Shown piece by piece: positions 1-12,769 of a stretch of DNA of 64,000 bases. The number at the start of each line of letters is the position of its first letter. The first letter of the stretch is position 1. The notes beneath the pieces were generated by a model. That model was not told the DNA's origin and did no database searches. It saw only the letters and a list, made by a program, of their open reading frames with translations. This DNA comes from Acholoe squamosa (lineage: Eukaryota; Annelida; Polychaeta; Phyllodocida; Polynoidae): NCBI GenBank assembly GCA_949317995.1, contig OX439042.1:19881174-19945173 (forward strand), written 5' to 3'. A program made the translations under genes and the position numbers.

Positions 1-1068
1 ACAGACCCCATATGAATAAGCCGCATTCAAACAGTTGTGAGCTTAAAATACAAGAATAAAAAGTGCCCCAACAATTTAGTATACATGCAGCAATCATAAA
101 AAAATACTATGATCACAATATGATTTTCATAATTTCTACCATTATTCAAAAATTCAATGTGTGATATATATCACATATGGCCCAGGGTCTACAACCCCCC
201 CCCCCAATATAAAAATTGGGCGTTGTGCGTTGAAGCACAGAAGGCTCAGGGTAGGTACCATAAAACCCACAGGAATCAGCACTTGCAAAATATTGACTAA
301 TTACTCACAAATAGAGACTATTATCTATACATGTACTGACACCAGTCTGGCATAATCTTCTCTTACTAAACCCCTTGGACCGCTGGCCCCCTGGTGTGCT
401 GGCCCCCTGGACACCTGGCCCCATGGAGACCTAGCCCCTGGAAACCTGGCCCCCTGGAAACCTGGCCCCCTAGCCCCCTCGCTCCCAAATCCCTCCCTCA
501 TAAATCTATTCACTTGAGCAAGTCAAATGTCAATTCACCAGGAGTGAGGCGTTGTACAGAAAACTTTATCCTTTGCATGCTTAGTTTATTGCTCAGTCCC
601 CAATGTGTTATGTGTATAGCTTGGACACTGTAAACATTGCCTGCTGAAAAAAAGTGTCTCACTTGGTGATTACTCATAGGACTCCATGTGCTAATTTCAT
701 CGCCAAAATCTATCTGACCCATAGACCCAATGGTTAAAGGACTTGTAGTCAGTATAGCTCCCAGAAACATGACGTAAGTACAGCAGCTTTTTTCGTAGAG
801 AAAGACATCACTCACCATAAAGGACAAAATGTTGTCTGATAGATGAGATTTGAAACTTTCCTTTGGCTTTTGAAAAAAAATATGTGTAAACTACCAGTAT
901 ATCACTGAATGATTACACCCTAAAGTTGGTGATTACAAATTTGTGGATCTGGCTGAAAACCCGGCTCCAATAGCCCAGGGGATACCCTGGGCCAATTAAG
1001 TGGTTAAATGGAGGAAAGCTTAGATATTATTACACATTAGATTAGGTATAATCTCCATACTACTGTAC
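1..1068. other. Non-coding flank without a recognisable gene
   Basis: No exon with splice signals or conserved protein is visible here. It contains one GC-rich minisatellite (372-484). Further 3' exons of the neighbouring SUPT20H-like gene could lie here or beyond the window edge, but I could not recognise any. Confidence 0.5.
372..484. repeat. Short-unit tandem repeat, 'ctggccccctgga' type
   Basis: Six to seven imperfect copies of a ~14-16 base unit resembling ctggccccctgga stand head to tail. Open frames across it are simple-sequence translations (Pro/Gly/Ala rich) and not genes. Confidence 0.75.
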
Positions 1069-4000
1069 CTTGAGTGATGGTGACTGTGGTACCATGAGGT
1101 AGCGCCTTCCCGATTGCCTCCCCGGGCTGTGAGATTCTGCGTGACTTTGCGACAGACGGGGAGGAGGCCGTCGTTCCTCCTGGTGTCACCTGGGATGCTA
1201 CCATGGCTGTAGCCTGACTGTATGTTGGTAGTTGAGCTGCAAAGATTATATGACATTTACTTCATATCCCATAATATCAAATTTCGCAATATTTGTTAAA
1301 GATAGAAGAAAATAAATTTCTAGGAATAAGGATCTTGTTTAGACAAGCGTCTAACAATATATTAACAGACAGTTAAAACATTGAATAAAGTGTTCAAAGA
1401 TGAAAACCATAAGTAATTATCAGCTAAAGTTTCCTCCCAGTGTAAGTTTATATCAAAAAGGACTGCATTTCTATCAGATTAACAAAGTAACTTACACTTC
1501 CCAGTAGGAGTTGTAGCCGGACTGGTCACTGTTGTAGTTGTTCTGCAGAATGAACAAAACGTCATAATATTATATAGCATGGAATAACTACAGAAAGCGC
1601 AACTTATACAAAACAATATTTTAGGAATACACATGTATGACGAAAGTATTCATTTAGCTCTCAATATAACCATATCAATGCCCCCTAATTACTTTAGATT
1701 TCCATTGTAATGCAAAGATGAGTAACAAAAGATAGATTTTCTTTGTTTGATAGTTTTATTATTATTAACCCTTCCTTACCTGCCGGTGGTGTAGAGACGT
1801 GCACGCTGCTGCAGCAGGAACTGGGCTGTGGAGGTGGTCGGTGTGGGGCTGGTTACAGCCACCGATGCTGCCGCTGCTGCTGCTGCCGCCGCCGCACCTA
1901 GAATATCAAAGACATATATACATTGTGTTTGATTAAGCCTTAATTTAAGGAGAGACTGTGGAAATCTTTTTGCCTAATGCATACACCACCACAAGGCCAG
2001 TCTCGTCCGGTTGGGATTCAGGGAACTCCCTCTCTCGTGTTTGGGGATTGTGGGTCCCCATATTCTGGGGAATATTACTACGCAATGTACCTGCCTACAT
2101 TGAACCACTACAACAACCAGCGCCTAGAACTACTTTTACCCAGAAATGCTGGTCGCCAGAGACGACTCACGCTAGTGGTCGAGCTGGGTCCAGATTGCCA
2201 CAAGGCATGACCACAAGGGCAGAGAACCTCTTACCGGTAATCATTTACATTGCTACATTGATTCACCAAAACTTATTTTCACCTTGCCAAGGCTTGGGTC
2301 TCTCAGGGATGCCATACATTCTAGGACTCTTTTCATGTTGCTGTAAGATCAAAGATTTAAAGATATAATTTAAGGCCCTGTTTAGATATGTATTAATTTA
2401 TCTGTTGAACTTGAAGAGTGTATTTACCCTGTGCTGCCCCCTGGGGGCTAACAAGCTGAGTGTTGGTGGCGCCACCTTGTGGGTTCATCTGTATGGAGAG
2501 CTGGACAGGGCGTTTCCCATTCTGTGTGTCACCACTCTGAAAATGATAGAAATATTACTAATGTTATGAGACAAGTTTATGTAAGACTGACTCAAGTCTG
2601 TCCCGTTGTACCCGTAGTACGAGTATGGGAGTTCCCACAGGTCGCCAGCTACAGTTTATGTGTGTATTTATACTGTACACCATGTATAGGGCACAGATTT
2701 ACAAGATTTTCCACTTACAGTGTTGTTAGTACTGATGGTGGCGGCAAGTTGGGAGGCGCGAGTGAGCAGCTCCTGATGGTCGGGCTGTGCCTGGGCAGGT
2801 GTGAAGTGTGGCACGACCTGCGTGAAGGACACGACAGCACTCTGACCCGGCACCTGGTGCGTGATCTTCACCGACCGCCGACCCTCCTCCGTGATAATCT
2901 CTGTGAACTGCTTGATGTACCTGACAGACAATAAGAGGCACACATTACAGCAAACTTGAGTCTGTTATACAGTGTTATAATTGCAGATATGATGGAGATA
3001 GGAATGAGATATCTGCAAATTACAAGGCAAGGAGATACTGAAGAGCAAGATTGATCCTAATGTGAGGAAGATCCTTTATTTGGCATTCAAGTAAATTCAT
3101 TAGAGCCAAGTCTCAATATAGCGGTCTTCAATAAGTCGGTTCATTCACTTATCAGTCGCCTATACCACCTAACAGATTAGATTACAGCCATTAAAAAAAG
3201 CATACATCACAGCACTCTTTGTCTTATATCTACACGGTACTTACTTTTCGACGTTTCCTCTTGTTCCTAATTGGAATCTAAGAAGACAAAACAGAGACAT
3301 GATAAAGCAAACATAGACATGAGCCTACAGTGACCTACTGGTATGATACAATTTTGGACTACACATCAGTAAATAAATTCACATACCATACATGATACAT
3401 AAAGTAGAAGTCTGTCTTACTTGCAGGTGCTGCCCCTTTGTGGGCCGTTGGTGAAGTCGCGGTCGACGTAGAGCTCGCCGAAGTAAAACTCGTCCGACAT
3501 ACGTTGTGAGATGGTGAGTCGTGTGTGGTAGACCTTCCCCTGACTACGCTCTGTCTCCAGGGTGTACTCCTCCACCACTTTCTGTTTTATACCAAGGACA
3601 ATTAATCAGCTCAGTGGGAATGTATATAGGTTAGGTACATAGGTTATATTATCATAATATACACGTGTCAATCGATTCAAGTACAAAGTGCCTCACTGAG
3701 CGAGTAAGTCTGAGTCACTGTGGGCCAGTTCTAGACCAGCAATCATAAAAGTATAGACAAATGTTGTGTTTGCCTTTTCCATGGAATTTTTTTTTGTATA
3801 AGATAATACATGTACAGAAATATTGAAAAGTAACGTTACTTACTGGTGTGTTGTCGTACGTGTGTTTGTGTCTCTCAAGTACTTTGGCAAATTTATCCAC
3901 CTGAAAAAATAGGTTCAGGAACATTTACATTTGGTCTTCAAAACATACTTCATAACCATGTTGTCTATTAGGAATATCTCAATCAAAAATAGCCGTTAAA

Positions 4001-7000
4001 CCCCAAAATAAATCTCTCCCAAATATCTCTCCTAACCATGATATCGACCAAGACCATTGTAACTTATCATTATTTTACAGTTGTTTAGCTGGGTAAAAGT
4101 GGAATACTTCACATTTTCTGATTCCTTAGCATGTACTACTCACCTCAACAGTCTCTGGACACGTAAGTTCAACGTCTCTTTGTCGCCAAGTGTCAACATG
4201 CTGTAAGAAAACAGTCCATAGTTAGCTATAGAGTAGAACCGTCTTTAATGAATAGAAACATGTATATTTCCTTTTCTAGTGCAAATATATAGGTGGTAGG
4301 GTTTCTTTCACAACAATATCTCAAGTATTCAAATTCTTAGTTTAAAGGGACCTGCAGTTTCAATGATTCGAGTGAAGTCGCCTTGTAATATTAAGTGACC
4401 TTAGACCAAGATAACACTCCTAACTACTGTCAATAGAAACATAAAGGTAACAATGACAAACTGACCTTCATAGATGTAGCTTTCTGTTTCTTATTGGTGA
4501 CAAAGTCGTGGAGTCGTAGGTGTTTGGGGGCTGCACCTTCTGCCATTTTCCGTTTACGGTTCACAGCTGATTGGGTAAACTTCTTAACGGTTCTGATATT
4601 AAAATCATAGAAGTTATTCAACAAATGAGCAACACACACATGAAACCTGTTAATCAAATTCTCCTTTACCTGATTATAGTATTTAACAACAATATAGAAT
4701 AGTACTAAACCTTCATTTTTCAATCCCAATCTGAGCTTGTAGCTTCTCCTAAAGTTGGGGCTGCGGCTAATACAATGGTGTGCCTTATGCCCAGGAGTTA
4801 ACTGCATAGTTCTCTTTACATATTGCGCAACAATCACATTACAGCGATTAGTAGCTTTTATTACACGGCTTCTGTGATTTTGGGTGCTTTTTCTGGATAT
4901 TCCCATGCACATACCTGTTGATATTGCACACCATGATGCATGGAGCATGACTTTTGTAAGGAGGCATGTTATCCATGTAAGGAGGCATGTAATCCATGTA
5001 AGGAGGCATGTTATCCATGGATAACATGCCTCCTTATATGTCCTTACGAAATTTTTCATTGCCAGGGTAGGGGTCAAACCTGCAGCCTCAGATCCCAAAT
5101 CCAACTCCCTATGCATTGCGCCACAGGGACTGACGAGAAGTGGTTGGATAGAACCAGGTCTTGATATGATACAAAGCCCAGGGAGGTCACTCACATATAA
5201 CTACTATACATTCAAAGTGTGAAAATCCCTGGCAGTCTGGGTTGTGACCCCCCCCCCCAGCTTTTTCGCTACTGCTCGCATAACAGCGACGACTGCGGGA
5301 CGCTTTCAAACCAAACCAAGCCAAGCCTGGCGCCGAGGTGTGTGGCACGGTGGTCTAGCAGGTAGCGCATTGCGCTCAGCTTCTACAGGTAGGCGGGACG
5401 AGTCCCGGTCCCGGCGAACGTTTTTTTTTCGCTGTGTGTACACACTATGGCTGGCTTCGAGTACAGGGAGGGAAAGATTTTTGTTTTCAACTTGAATTTA
5501 TTGATTTTTTTATTGATTATCGTGTAATAAAATAAGTAGTTAATGGATATGTCATGACTTGTGACTGTTATCCAACAATAACATGCAACTCGGGGGGCTT
5601 CGTCCCCCTCGTTGCATGTTATTGTTGGATAACAGTCACACATCATGACATATCCATTAGTTACTTGTTCAATAATGTATCTTATGGGCTATACATTGTA
5701 CATACAATAACCAGACATACCGTTTGAGTGTGTGGGTGCTAAGTTTGCGTGCCTGAGTGCGCAGCTTGTTGAGGAAGAAGACGGCCGGGGTGGGTTCCAG
5801 GCAGAGCGGGGGTGACGTGTGCAGCAGCAGCTCTGACTCCAAGGCGAACTTATCCTCCTGTGTCCAGCGGTGACCGTCGTTTGTCAACGCTGCCATGTCA
5901 CACAGCAGGGTCTGTTATAAAGAGGGGATCCATGTAATCATTATATAAATCCTAACCAGCATTATGAGACTTCTAATAGAACATCAGTGAAGTTAATATA
6001 TCACATTTTGTACAGTGTTGGTATCACAATTGTCAATTGTCGAGGGAATCTTTTCACAACTAAATTTAACAATATCAAAAGCGTTATGTTGTGCTCATCT
6101 ACTGATATATGTGATTTCTAGCCGACATCCTTGTAAATCAAAACTGAATGAATGTATGTGTATTAGCAAAGTCTTGCTGACGTATTTAATGAGAACCACC
6201 AACGATACAACAAATACTACAAACAAATTTCTCTTACTAATTCATATCAAGGTGATTTTCACAAATGACCACATCAAAAGTGGTGATAGTGAAGTAGTGA
6301 TACTCACGTGAGGTGAAGGTTTCAGCAGGACATGGCGAGTGTCAAACGAGTTATCGACAGAGCGGCGGTAGTCCCGGAGCTCTACTATAACATTCCCGCT
6401 ATAGAACAGGTTTGCCTGGAAAACAATGTTGTTCAGGTGTTATATAGAAGAAAAGATCGCAGGTAACTTTTCAAATACTGGTTTTTTATCCATGATCTGA
6501 TGAGAGCAAATCCTGGCTCTAATCTGAAGCTTTAAGTTTAACTAAACGGTTTTTATTTACAGGTATTTTTTTTTTCCTATTCCACATTTATTTTTGGCAT
6601 ATATCTTGTTCAATTCATTCTAACTGGTCATTATCCGGAGGATAGTAAACACATTGCTTTTGTGAGTTTGACTGCCTAAAGCTGGTGCATTCATTTGATC
6701 ATTTGATGGGAAATATTCTAAGTATATGTGATAATTTCATTTCAAACTACCGATATTATTCATCTTAATACAATTTCAGAAACAAAGACAGTGTAACGTG
6801 CTTTGAAAAAAGCTCACCTGTGCTCGATCCAGTAGATCTGCCAGTACAGGTGGAAGCTGGAAAGAGATTGGACATTTTTCTTTTATGCAAAAAGCAATAA
6901 TAATCAATAATGAAATGTATGTTAAAGAAAATTATTTGGATGAGGGGTGCATGGTCTGTGAACCAAATCTTTTACCTCTCACACTTATCAAGAGGAATGG

Positions 7001-9135
7001 GGAAGAAGAGGATCTTGGAATAAATTACCGTGAAATAAAACCTTAACAATTGTTTGTATGAAAAGAGCACGTTAGAACTAGTTACCTCTTCAGCATCAAT
7101 GTACTGGAGTAACTCCTCCTCTTCATATGCAAGGCGGATGGTCTCTGCGTCCATACCATTGCGGCCCCTGATCATGAGGGAGTAGCCCTCATTGTCCGGA
7201 TACAGATTGATGATGAGCGTATTGAGGCATTCCCGCTCCACAAGTTTGTCCAGTAGATGGGATGTAGTATTCAGGTTCTATAAAGGTGCATTTATACAGC
7301 TTAAAGTAGGTACATCATATTTCTATAATACGTTAGTACTTGCTTGTGTGAAATTTCAAAGAAAAATTTCATTATCAAAAATCTATTTCAGTATGCATAT
7401 GTTGTTTATTGAAGATGTGAATCAGTTACAGTAGGTCGTAGATGAAAATGGTTTGTCAATTTTCCATCAACTGTGCACATTTTCAATAAGTATATGTAAG
7501 TTACAACTTGATATGGAATAAAGTCAGGAACAAAGACCAAATAAAATGTTTTACACATAAACTTACTTTTACATAGGGTTGTTTCTTGGTCTCTTCGACA
7601 TACAGGTCTGTTAACTTCTGGTCTAATGACTTCCTGTTGGAGGAAACAAGAATCATGTGATGGTACGTGTCATTTGTAAATAAATGTGCGCATTTGGTAA
7701 AGCAGGGGAGTGGGATGCTGCCTACCCTCCCCACTCTGGAGAGAGAAAGTATATCCAGAAAGGACTATAATATACTGACTGCTCTCCCTCAATAAATCAT
7801 ACTGCCAATAGGAGACAACAACATATAACCACAGCAAAATTCTGTTGTCATGGATGAAAAGAAGAAAAAAAACTTATCCTTCTGCCAACAGGGGATAATT
7901 GTCCATAGACATTGACATAACAGATCCTGTTGTCAAGAGGAGACAGCCACCCATGCATGGTTAAATATGTGGTTTTGGGGAAAACTATCACAAACCAAAC
8001 AGCCTTAACGGGATTAAAATTTACAATTTTTATTAATTTGCAGGATTTTACACCTATTTGATATAGAGGCGTTGTTGTGGATTAGTATTTCGGTTCAAGA
8101 CGAGTTTCAGGATGTAGAGCAAGTTTTAACCCTTGTCTTTGCATCCAAATGTGATTGGAGCATTTTGCGAATCCCATCGAAAATGCGTTCGCTGGATGAT
8201 GGCTTGGGGCAATATTGGACAAATCTTAACGATGGCTTGCGGAGGTGTTGGATGACAATCCATTCTTTCCATTGCGTCAGCTGCTGCGTTTGCTGTGGCC
8301 GGGATTCGAAACCGCGCTGCTGGAATGTGCAATGAAAAGAACGGATTGTCGTCCAACACCTCCACAAGCCATCGTTAGCGGCAGAGGTATGATTTGACTT
8401 TAGATTTGTCCAATATCACCCCAAGCCATCAACCAGCGAACACATTTTTTATGGTATTCGAACCTGCGCGGCTGGAACATTTTGTGGCCCAGGAAAGAGC
8501 CGTGAAACCTCACCCCCTATCACTCATTGAGTTTTAACTTTCCTTGTCTCTGACTCCCTATCACTCGTTGAATATTAACTTCCCTTGTCGGCGACGAGGG
8601 ATAAAATAACTGGGGAAAAAGTAAATGAAACACAAAGATCGTATCCTTTGTTTAAAACTCACCATTTTGTTTCACTTGGTGTTGAGTCGAGCAACCTTTC
8701 AGGGTGCAGAATAGCTGCATCAAGCAGATCCTAGAACCACAGATATTACAGTGAGTGATATTAAACAAGGGTAAAACTGATATCCAAATATATAATACAT
8801 CAGATTTAAAAGGCAATCGTAAACTTGGCGTATTAATTACCGTAAAACCCTGCGTATAAGGCATGGCTTCAATGCAAGGATTGACCACAGGGGCAGCTTA
8901 TGATAGAAGCGGCCAAAGTTAGTTGTGCGCCTTTTACGTGAGGATATTAAACTATGGTACAGTAAATATGAATCTGGATGTGCCTCATAGGATGTTGCTA
9001 TCCTCAGGGTGAGTCTGAGTCTTATATGCAGAATGCGCCTTATATGGATGGTATTACGGTAGTGGCTCAATACAGGTTATTACAAGTACCTACATTAGCA
9101 CGCTCTACGGCTCTCCCGACCTCACTCTGAGAAGT
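1069..9135 (-). CDS. SUPT20H: SPT20/FAM48-type SAGA complex subunit, multi-exon host gene
   Basis: Sixteen minus-strand exons with consistent GT/AG borders and matching phases: 9135-9094, 8730-8663, 7633-7567, 7277-7086, 6856-6818, 6415-6308, 5911-5721, 4592-4466, 4200-4144, 3900-3845, 3581-3421, 3277-3245, 2920-2719, 2536-2428, 1897-1780, 1542-1496, then a last visible exon 1236-1069. Conserved Spt20 signatures appear in family order: [18 protein letters not shown] (exon 7277-7086), [13 protein letters not shown] (6856-6818), [11 protein letters not shown] (6415-6308), [16 protein letters not shown] (5911-5721) and [20 protein letters not shown] (2920-2719). The family is a structural subunit of the SAGA histone acetyltransferase/deubiquitinase coactivator in the nucleus and is linked to autophagy and p38 signalling. 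The 3' exons are low complexity (poly-Ala, Thr/Ser/Pro), as in the family's disordered C-terminus. The initiator exon and the true 3' end were not found; an alternative reading through the last donor meets a stop at 1037-1039. Assignment is from family knowledge; exon borders are read by eye. Confidence 0.86.
4964..5037. repeat. Direct repeats plus inverted repeat, 'aaggaggcatgttatccatg'
   Basis: Three head-to-tail copies of a ~17-base unit (gtaaggaggcatgttatccat) are followed by its inverted copy, giving a short palindrome centred near 5018. It lies in an intron of the SUPT20H-like gene, beside a tRNA-derived SINE. Confidence 0.7.
5062..5133 (-). mobile_element. tRNA-derived SINE head
   Basis: Read on the minus strand it has an A-box-like TGGCGCAATG and, about 40 bases on, a B-box-like GGTTTGACCCC, the internal RNA polymerase III promoter spacing of tRNA-derived SINEs. 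It does not fold into a clean tRNA. It is intronic. Confidence 0.55.
5341..5420 (+). mobile_element. tRNA-derived SINE head
   Basis: An A box (TGGTCTAGCAGG) and a B-box-like GGGACGAGTCCCGG lie about 45 bases apart on the plus strand, followed by a T-run. This is the arrangement of a tRNA-derived SINE. It lies in an intron of the SUPT20H-like gene. Confidence 0.6.
5530..5670. repeat. Long near-perfect palindrome (~65-bp arms)
   Basis: The arm around 5536-5592 (including gtgactgttatccaacaata) is repeated in reverse complement up to about 5668, with a short GC-rich loop near 5590-5612. Few mismatches occur. It is intronic and probably a foldback element. Confidence 0.85.
8180..8440. mobile_element. 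Foldback element with ~90-bp inverted arms
   Basis: The left arm (about 8187-8278, with gatggcttggggcaatattg and aggtgttggatgacaatcc) recurs in reverse complement at about 8327-8440. The spacer holds tgctgcgtttgctgtggccg. It lies in an intron between exons 7633-7567 and 8730-8663. Confidence 0.7.
8838..9061. mobile_element. MITE with TACCGTA...TACGGTA ends
   Basis: It starts with taccgtaaaaccctgcgtat and ends ttatatggatggtattacggta. Internal variants of 'cgtataaggc' recur in both orientations. It belongs to the same family as copies at 12,770, 19,402 and 20,447, and is diverged. Confidence 0.6.
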
Positions 9136-10433
9136 CTGAAACATAAAGCATTGAAGTGATAATTGTGCATCAATTGTTACATTGCTACAGTAAATTAGAG
9201 ACTAGTTCCGCATAGTTGTCTCCCAGGTATAATTATGATGTAGAGAGATCTCCGCAATGGCGCACCAGCAAATTCCTGGAATAAATACTTTTAAAACTTG
9301 CTCAGATGTTCGTGTGTAGGTGCGACATCCTGCAAGAGGAATTTGGCCACCATGGAGGAAGTATGACTCAATCATATGATTCAAAGACAGATGAGATGAA
9401 AAAGGTTGGAGACCATGGAGGTTTAAACCTACTCTTTGTCATAATACACTGTATTTCAAGTTACCACCGTCAGCAGATAGTAATAACAAGGTGCCGTGCT
9501 ATATTGTGCATAGTGCATGGTAATGTGTCTGGAATCCATAAAACAACGAGTCAAGTAAATGTGGATCAACACGGTAAAATGTACGCCCATGCACCTCCTC
9601 GTGGGAGTACCTTTTACCGTGTTGATCCGCAAATAAACCCCTATTGAGGGTCCAGCCCGTATATGAACATGTACTAAAATTTGAATGTGTGTTTTGTTAC
9701 ATGTGAGGCAGGGCGTTTTTTAATCTTTTGATTTGTAAGCTGAAATGATGTCTGGGTGATGTCCCAAAGATTTCCCAGTTCTATAGTTTTGACTTATCGG
9801 TAACAAATAGTACTAACATATAATGACTACTGGTAATTGCTGAAAAATGGTGAGTTAGTACGGACATACATTGCACGATTGCTGACAAATGTTGAGTAAA
9901 TTACTTTCATATATTGACTAAATCATTGATAAATAGTCCCAAAGAAGTCCCATAGTCGTCCCAACAGAACAGAAGTCCCAACAGAACAGAAGTCCCAACA
10001 GAACTCCCAATGTCCCATAGTCCCATACATCCATCCATCCATCCATGTCAAGGTAATTCCCTGGTGTATTTATACTAGCTAATAAGAAAAATCCCCTTCT
10101 GTGGCTTTGGTCCAAGGTGAACTGACCAATCACAGCCGTGCACAAAGTAGGGTCATGGACCTGAACCACTGGATATGAAAGAAAGGCCTTCTTTGGGAGA
10201 GCTGTGCCATGGGTGTGTTTTCACCATCTGCCACTAGATGGCAATGGAAATACTTATGTGTCACTAGGTGGCAGCACAGAGCCAGCATGTTAAACATCTT
10301 ATATTTTATTTATTCATAACTTATTCTTACAAATAATTTTGTAGCTATAACTATAATTAACCATTATGGTAATGCACAGATAGGTTATCTATACAATGAA
10401 AACAGTATATCTGTAAAAGAGAGAGAAATGAGT
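9136..10433. other. Upstream or first-intron region, no gene seen
   Basis: No conserved exon was found. It holds a palindrome (9561-9630) and a run of tandem 'aagtcccaacagaacag' units (about 9935-10028). The 5' UTR and initiator exon of the SUPT20H-like gene may lie here but could not be recognised. Confidence 0.4.
9561..9630. repeat. Palindromic hairpin, gtggatcaacacggtaaaa family
   Basis: Arms gtggatcaacacggtaaaa and its reverse complement enclose a ~30-base GC-richer loop. A second copy with the same arms but a different loop is at 21,868-21,946. Confidence 0.85.
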
Positions 10434-10450
10434 GTGCTGCCCCCTGGTGG
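10434..10450 (+). promoter_or_regulatory. CTCF-like motif
   Basis: gtgctgccccctggtgg closely resembles the reverse complement of the bilaterian CTCF core. A similar match lies at 10,263-10,275 (actaggtggcagc). Binding is inference only. Confidence 0.35.
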
Positions 10451-10479
10451 GTAACTATGGAAGTCTCCTACAAAATCTT

Positions 10480-11740
10480 GTAGTCACTGGCCCTTAGGAG
10501 ATAATTTTCTTCTGTCCCTTAAAATTTTCATAGATCCATGATTCAAAAGGATTTGGATAGCTATTTTCTTCATCTAATTTTCTAGGACGGGGCAATTTTT
10601 GGCCATTTTTCTAACAAGAAATGCGGTTGTGACCGCGTAAAAAACGCCTCCCTGCGTTTTTTTAAGCGGTCACAACGTCATTTCTTGCATACGAGGGAAT
10701 TTAGTTTGTGGATTCTGTATTGTGACACCTCATCACATGGGGGAAATGCAATCATCATAGCGCCTCTCGTCCCGCTTCGCGGGACTGCCGCTACGCGGTG
10801 TGGGGAGGCGCTAAAAAAAAATCTTCAAAAACGGAGCCTTTTCTCAAAAATAGCCACTTTTTATAACATGATGAAATAACAGGAGTCAGAATCTACAAAA
10901 CAAGGGCTTTCTGATGCTTTTTAAATAAAAGAGCTGTGACATAACTAAGTTGGGAAAAGAAATTATCTCGGATTGGTCATTCTGATAGAAATATAAAGCT
11001 AATTCAGGCCCAAACTCATAAAGTGGCAGTCAGGAGATAATTTTCTTTTGTCACTCAGAATTGTGATAGCTCCATGATTCAAAAGGATTTGGATAGCTAT
11101 GTTCTTCATCTAATTGACCCAAGTGATTTCCGATGGAAATCAGAAGAAGAAAAAATTTTAGGATGGGGGCAATTTTTGACAATTTTTCAGAAAAATCTTC
11201 AAAATCGGAGCCTTTTCTCAAAAATAACCACTTCTGATATCATGATGAAATAAGGTCAGTCAGAAACTACACATCAAAGGGTTTCTGATGCTTTTTAAAT
11301 CAAAGAGCTGTGACATAGCTAAGTTGGGGAAAAATTATCTTGGATTGGTCATTCTGATAGAAATATAAAGCTAATTCAGCCCCGAACTCATAAAGTGGCA
11401 GTCAGGAGATAATTTTCTTTTGTCACTTAGATTGGTGATAGATCCATAATTCAAAAGGATTTGGACAGGTATGTTCTTCATCTATGTGACCCAAGTGATT
11501 TCCGATATAAATCATGAGAAGAAAATTTTCTAGGAGGGGGTCAATTTTTGGCAATTTTTCAAAAAAATCTTCATAATCAGAGCCTTTTCTTAAAAATATC
11601 CACTTTTGATATCATGATGAAATAGGGTCAGTCAGAAACTATAGATCAAGGGCTCTCTGATGCTTTTTGAATCAAAGAGCTGTGACAAAGCTAAGTGGGG
11701 CAAAAAAATTATCTTCTGTAGGTCATGTTAAGGCCTACCA
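10480..11740. repeat. Tandem ~370-bp satellite, about three units
   Basis: Units start near 10,489, 11,022 and 11,395 with 'caggagataattttcttttg' and share 'attcaaaaggatttggatag' and 'tcaaagagctgtgacatagc'. The first unit is enlarged by a hairpin element at 10,611-10,818; without it the spacing is close to the others. Confidence 0.8.
10611..10818 (+). mobile_element. Hairpin non-autonomous element inserted in a satellite unit
   Basis: The element begins with a foldback (aagaaatgcggttgtgaccg pairing with its complement near 10,670-10,685), then a second GC-rich hairpin (gtcccgcttcgcgggac), and ends in an A-run. The next satellite units lack it at the same point, so it is an insertion. A second copy is at 26,216-26,380. 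Confidence 0.75.
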
Positions 11741-12255
11741 TTAGTAGTTCCCATTTCTCCCACCAGGAACCCATGGCACAGTTGATAGACTGCAATGCTA
11801 TACTGATTCAAATCCAGTCTTTCAGGTCACATGGAACTAAATCCATTTCCTCTATGTTTCTATATAGCATAACACACAAAAACAGCCGCCTAAAATGTTC
11901 GTTGGTAAAAATTTCAACCATAGCACGGTTAACTAATCCCTCATACACAATCTGACAGAATGTTGGATAGGCTTAACCCTGAAAATCTTAAATAAGGGAA
12001 TGATATGTGCAGTGAGTGCCATTCTACCCTATTTTGGGCCTAAAAATCTCCATTGGCCAGATTAACTTTTGCATGCCTCATAAAATCCCCAAGGCCTGGC
12101 ATAATATAAAAACACACCTACTATTCCATTTATTAACTATTTGGGAACACCTGTGATTTTTTTCATAATTTTACCAATATTTCTTCTGTCTTATTCTAAA
12201 CCAATCAGCAGTCAGAACACCCTTCAGTGCAGTCCTGAATACCATATGACTCACG

Positions 12256-12705
12256 AGAGGCTGCAGGACACTAATTATTTCCTCACTGTTGGCTTATATA
12301 GCATATGGGCGAAAATAAAATATTTGTGCGAATTTCTGGGCTTAGCCACTGTTATTTTCATGTAGGCACACATTTTTCCCATTAATTTAGGGCCATGAGA
12401 TGTGGTACAATGTAATTAACTTTTCTGCTATCGGCCGTAGAGTGCGGACATACCCAAATTTGGGGGTTTTGCAGTGAATGATTACAATAAATTCTGTAAG
12501 AGTGCACCCCCCTCAACTTACCCTCAAATATCAGCCTAAATAACACTCAAATCGATTAATATACATCCTAAGGATTAATTTGATGCCTGGTTTGCCTACC
12601 CACTGTCAGATTTTAGACCAATAATCATTGTACAACACCCTTCAGTGCGGAGCTACAAAGTGTCTCCTGCTGCCACCTCCCGCCAATTGGTGTTCTACAA
12701 CCTAA
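12256..12705 (+). repeat. Copy 1 of a duplicated repeat
   Basis: It runs from agaggctgcaggacactaat to ccgccaattggtgttct and is nearly identical to 13,835-14,294, with a few substitutions and a short indel. The spacing suggests a ~1.58-kb tandemly duplicated unit. No coding capacity is evident. Confidence 0.85.
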
Positions 12706-12769
12706 AGGCCTGGGTTGGAATCTTGGTGGTCAATGAAATAGCTTGGAAAGCTTTTATTCACTGGCCCAG

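Noticed and set aside
1958-2368. Plus-strand open frames of 136 and 77 aa near 2.0-2.4 kb
   Set aside because: They lie between minus-strand SUPT20H exons, have no recognised motif, and overlap each other in different frames.
5244-5495. Plus-strand ORF of 83 aa starting in a C-run
   Set aside because: It covers the tRNA-derived SINE head and T-run; no protein pattern.
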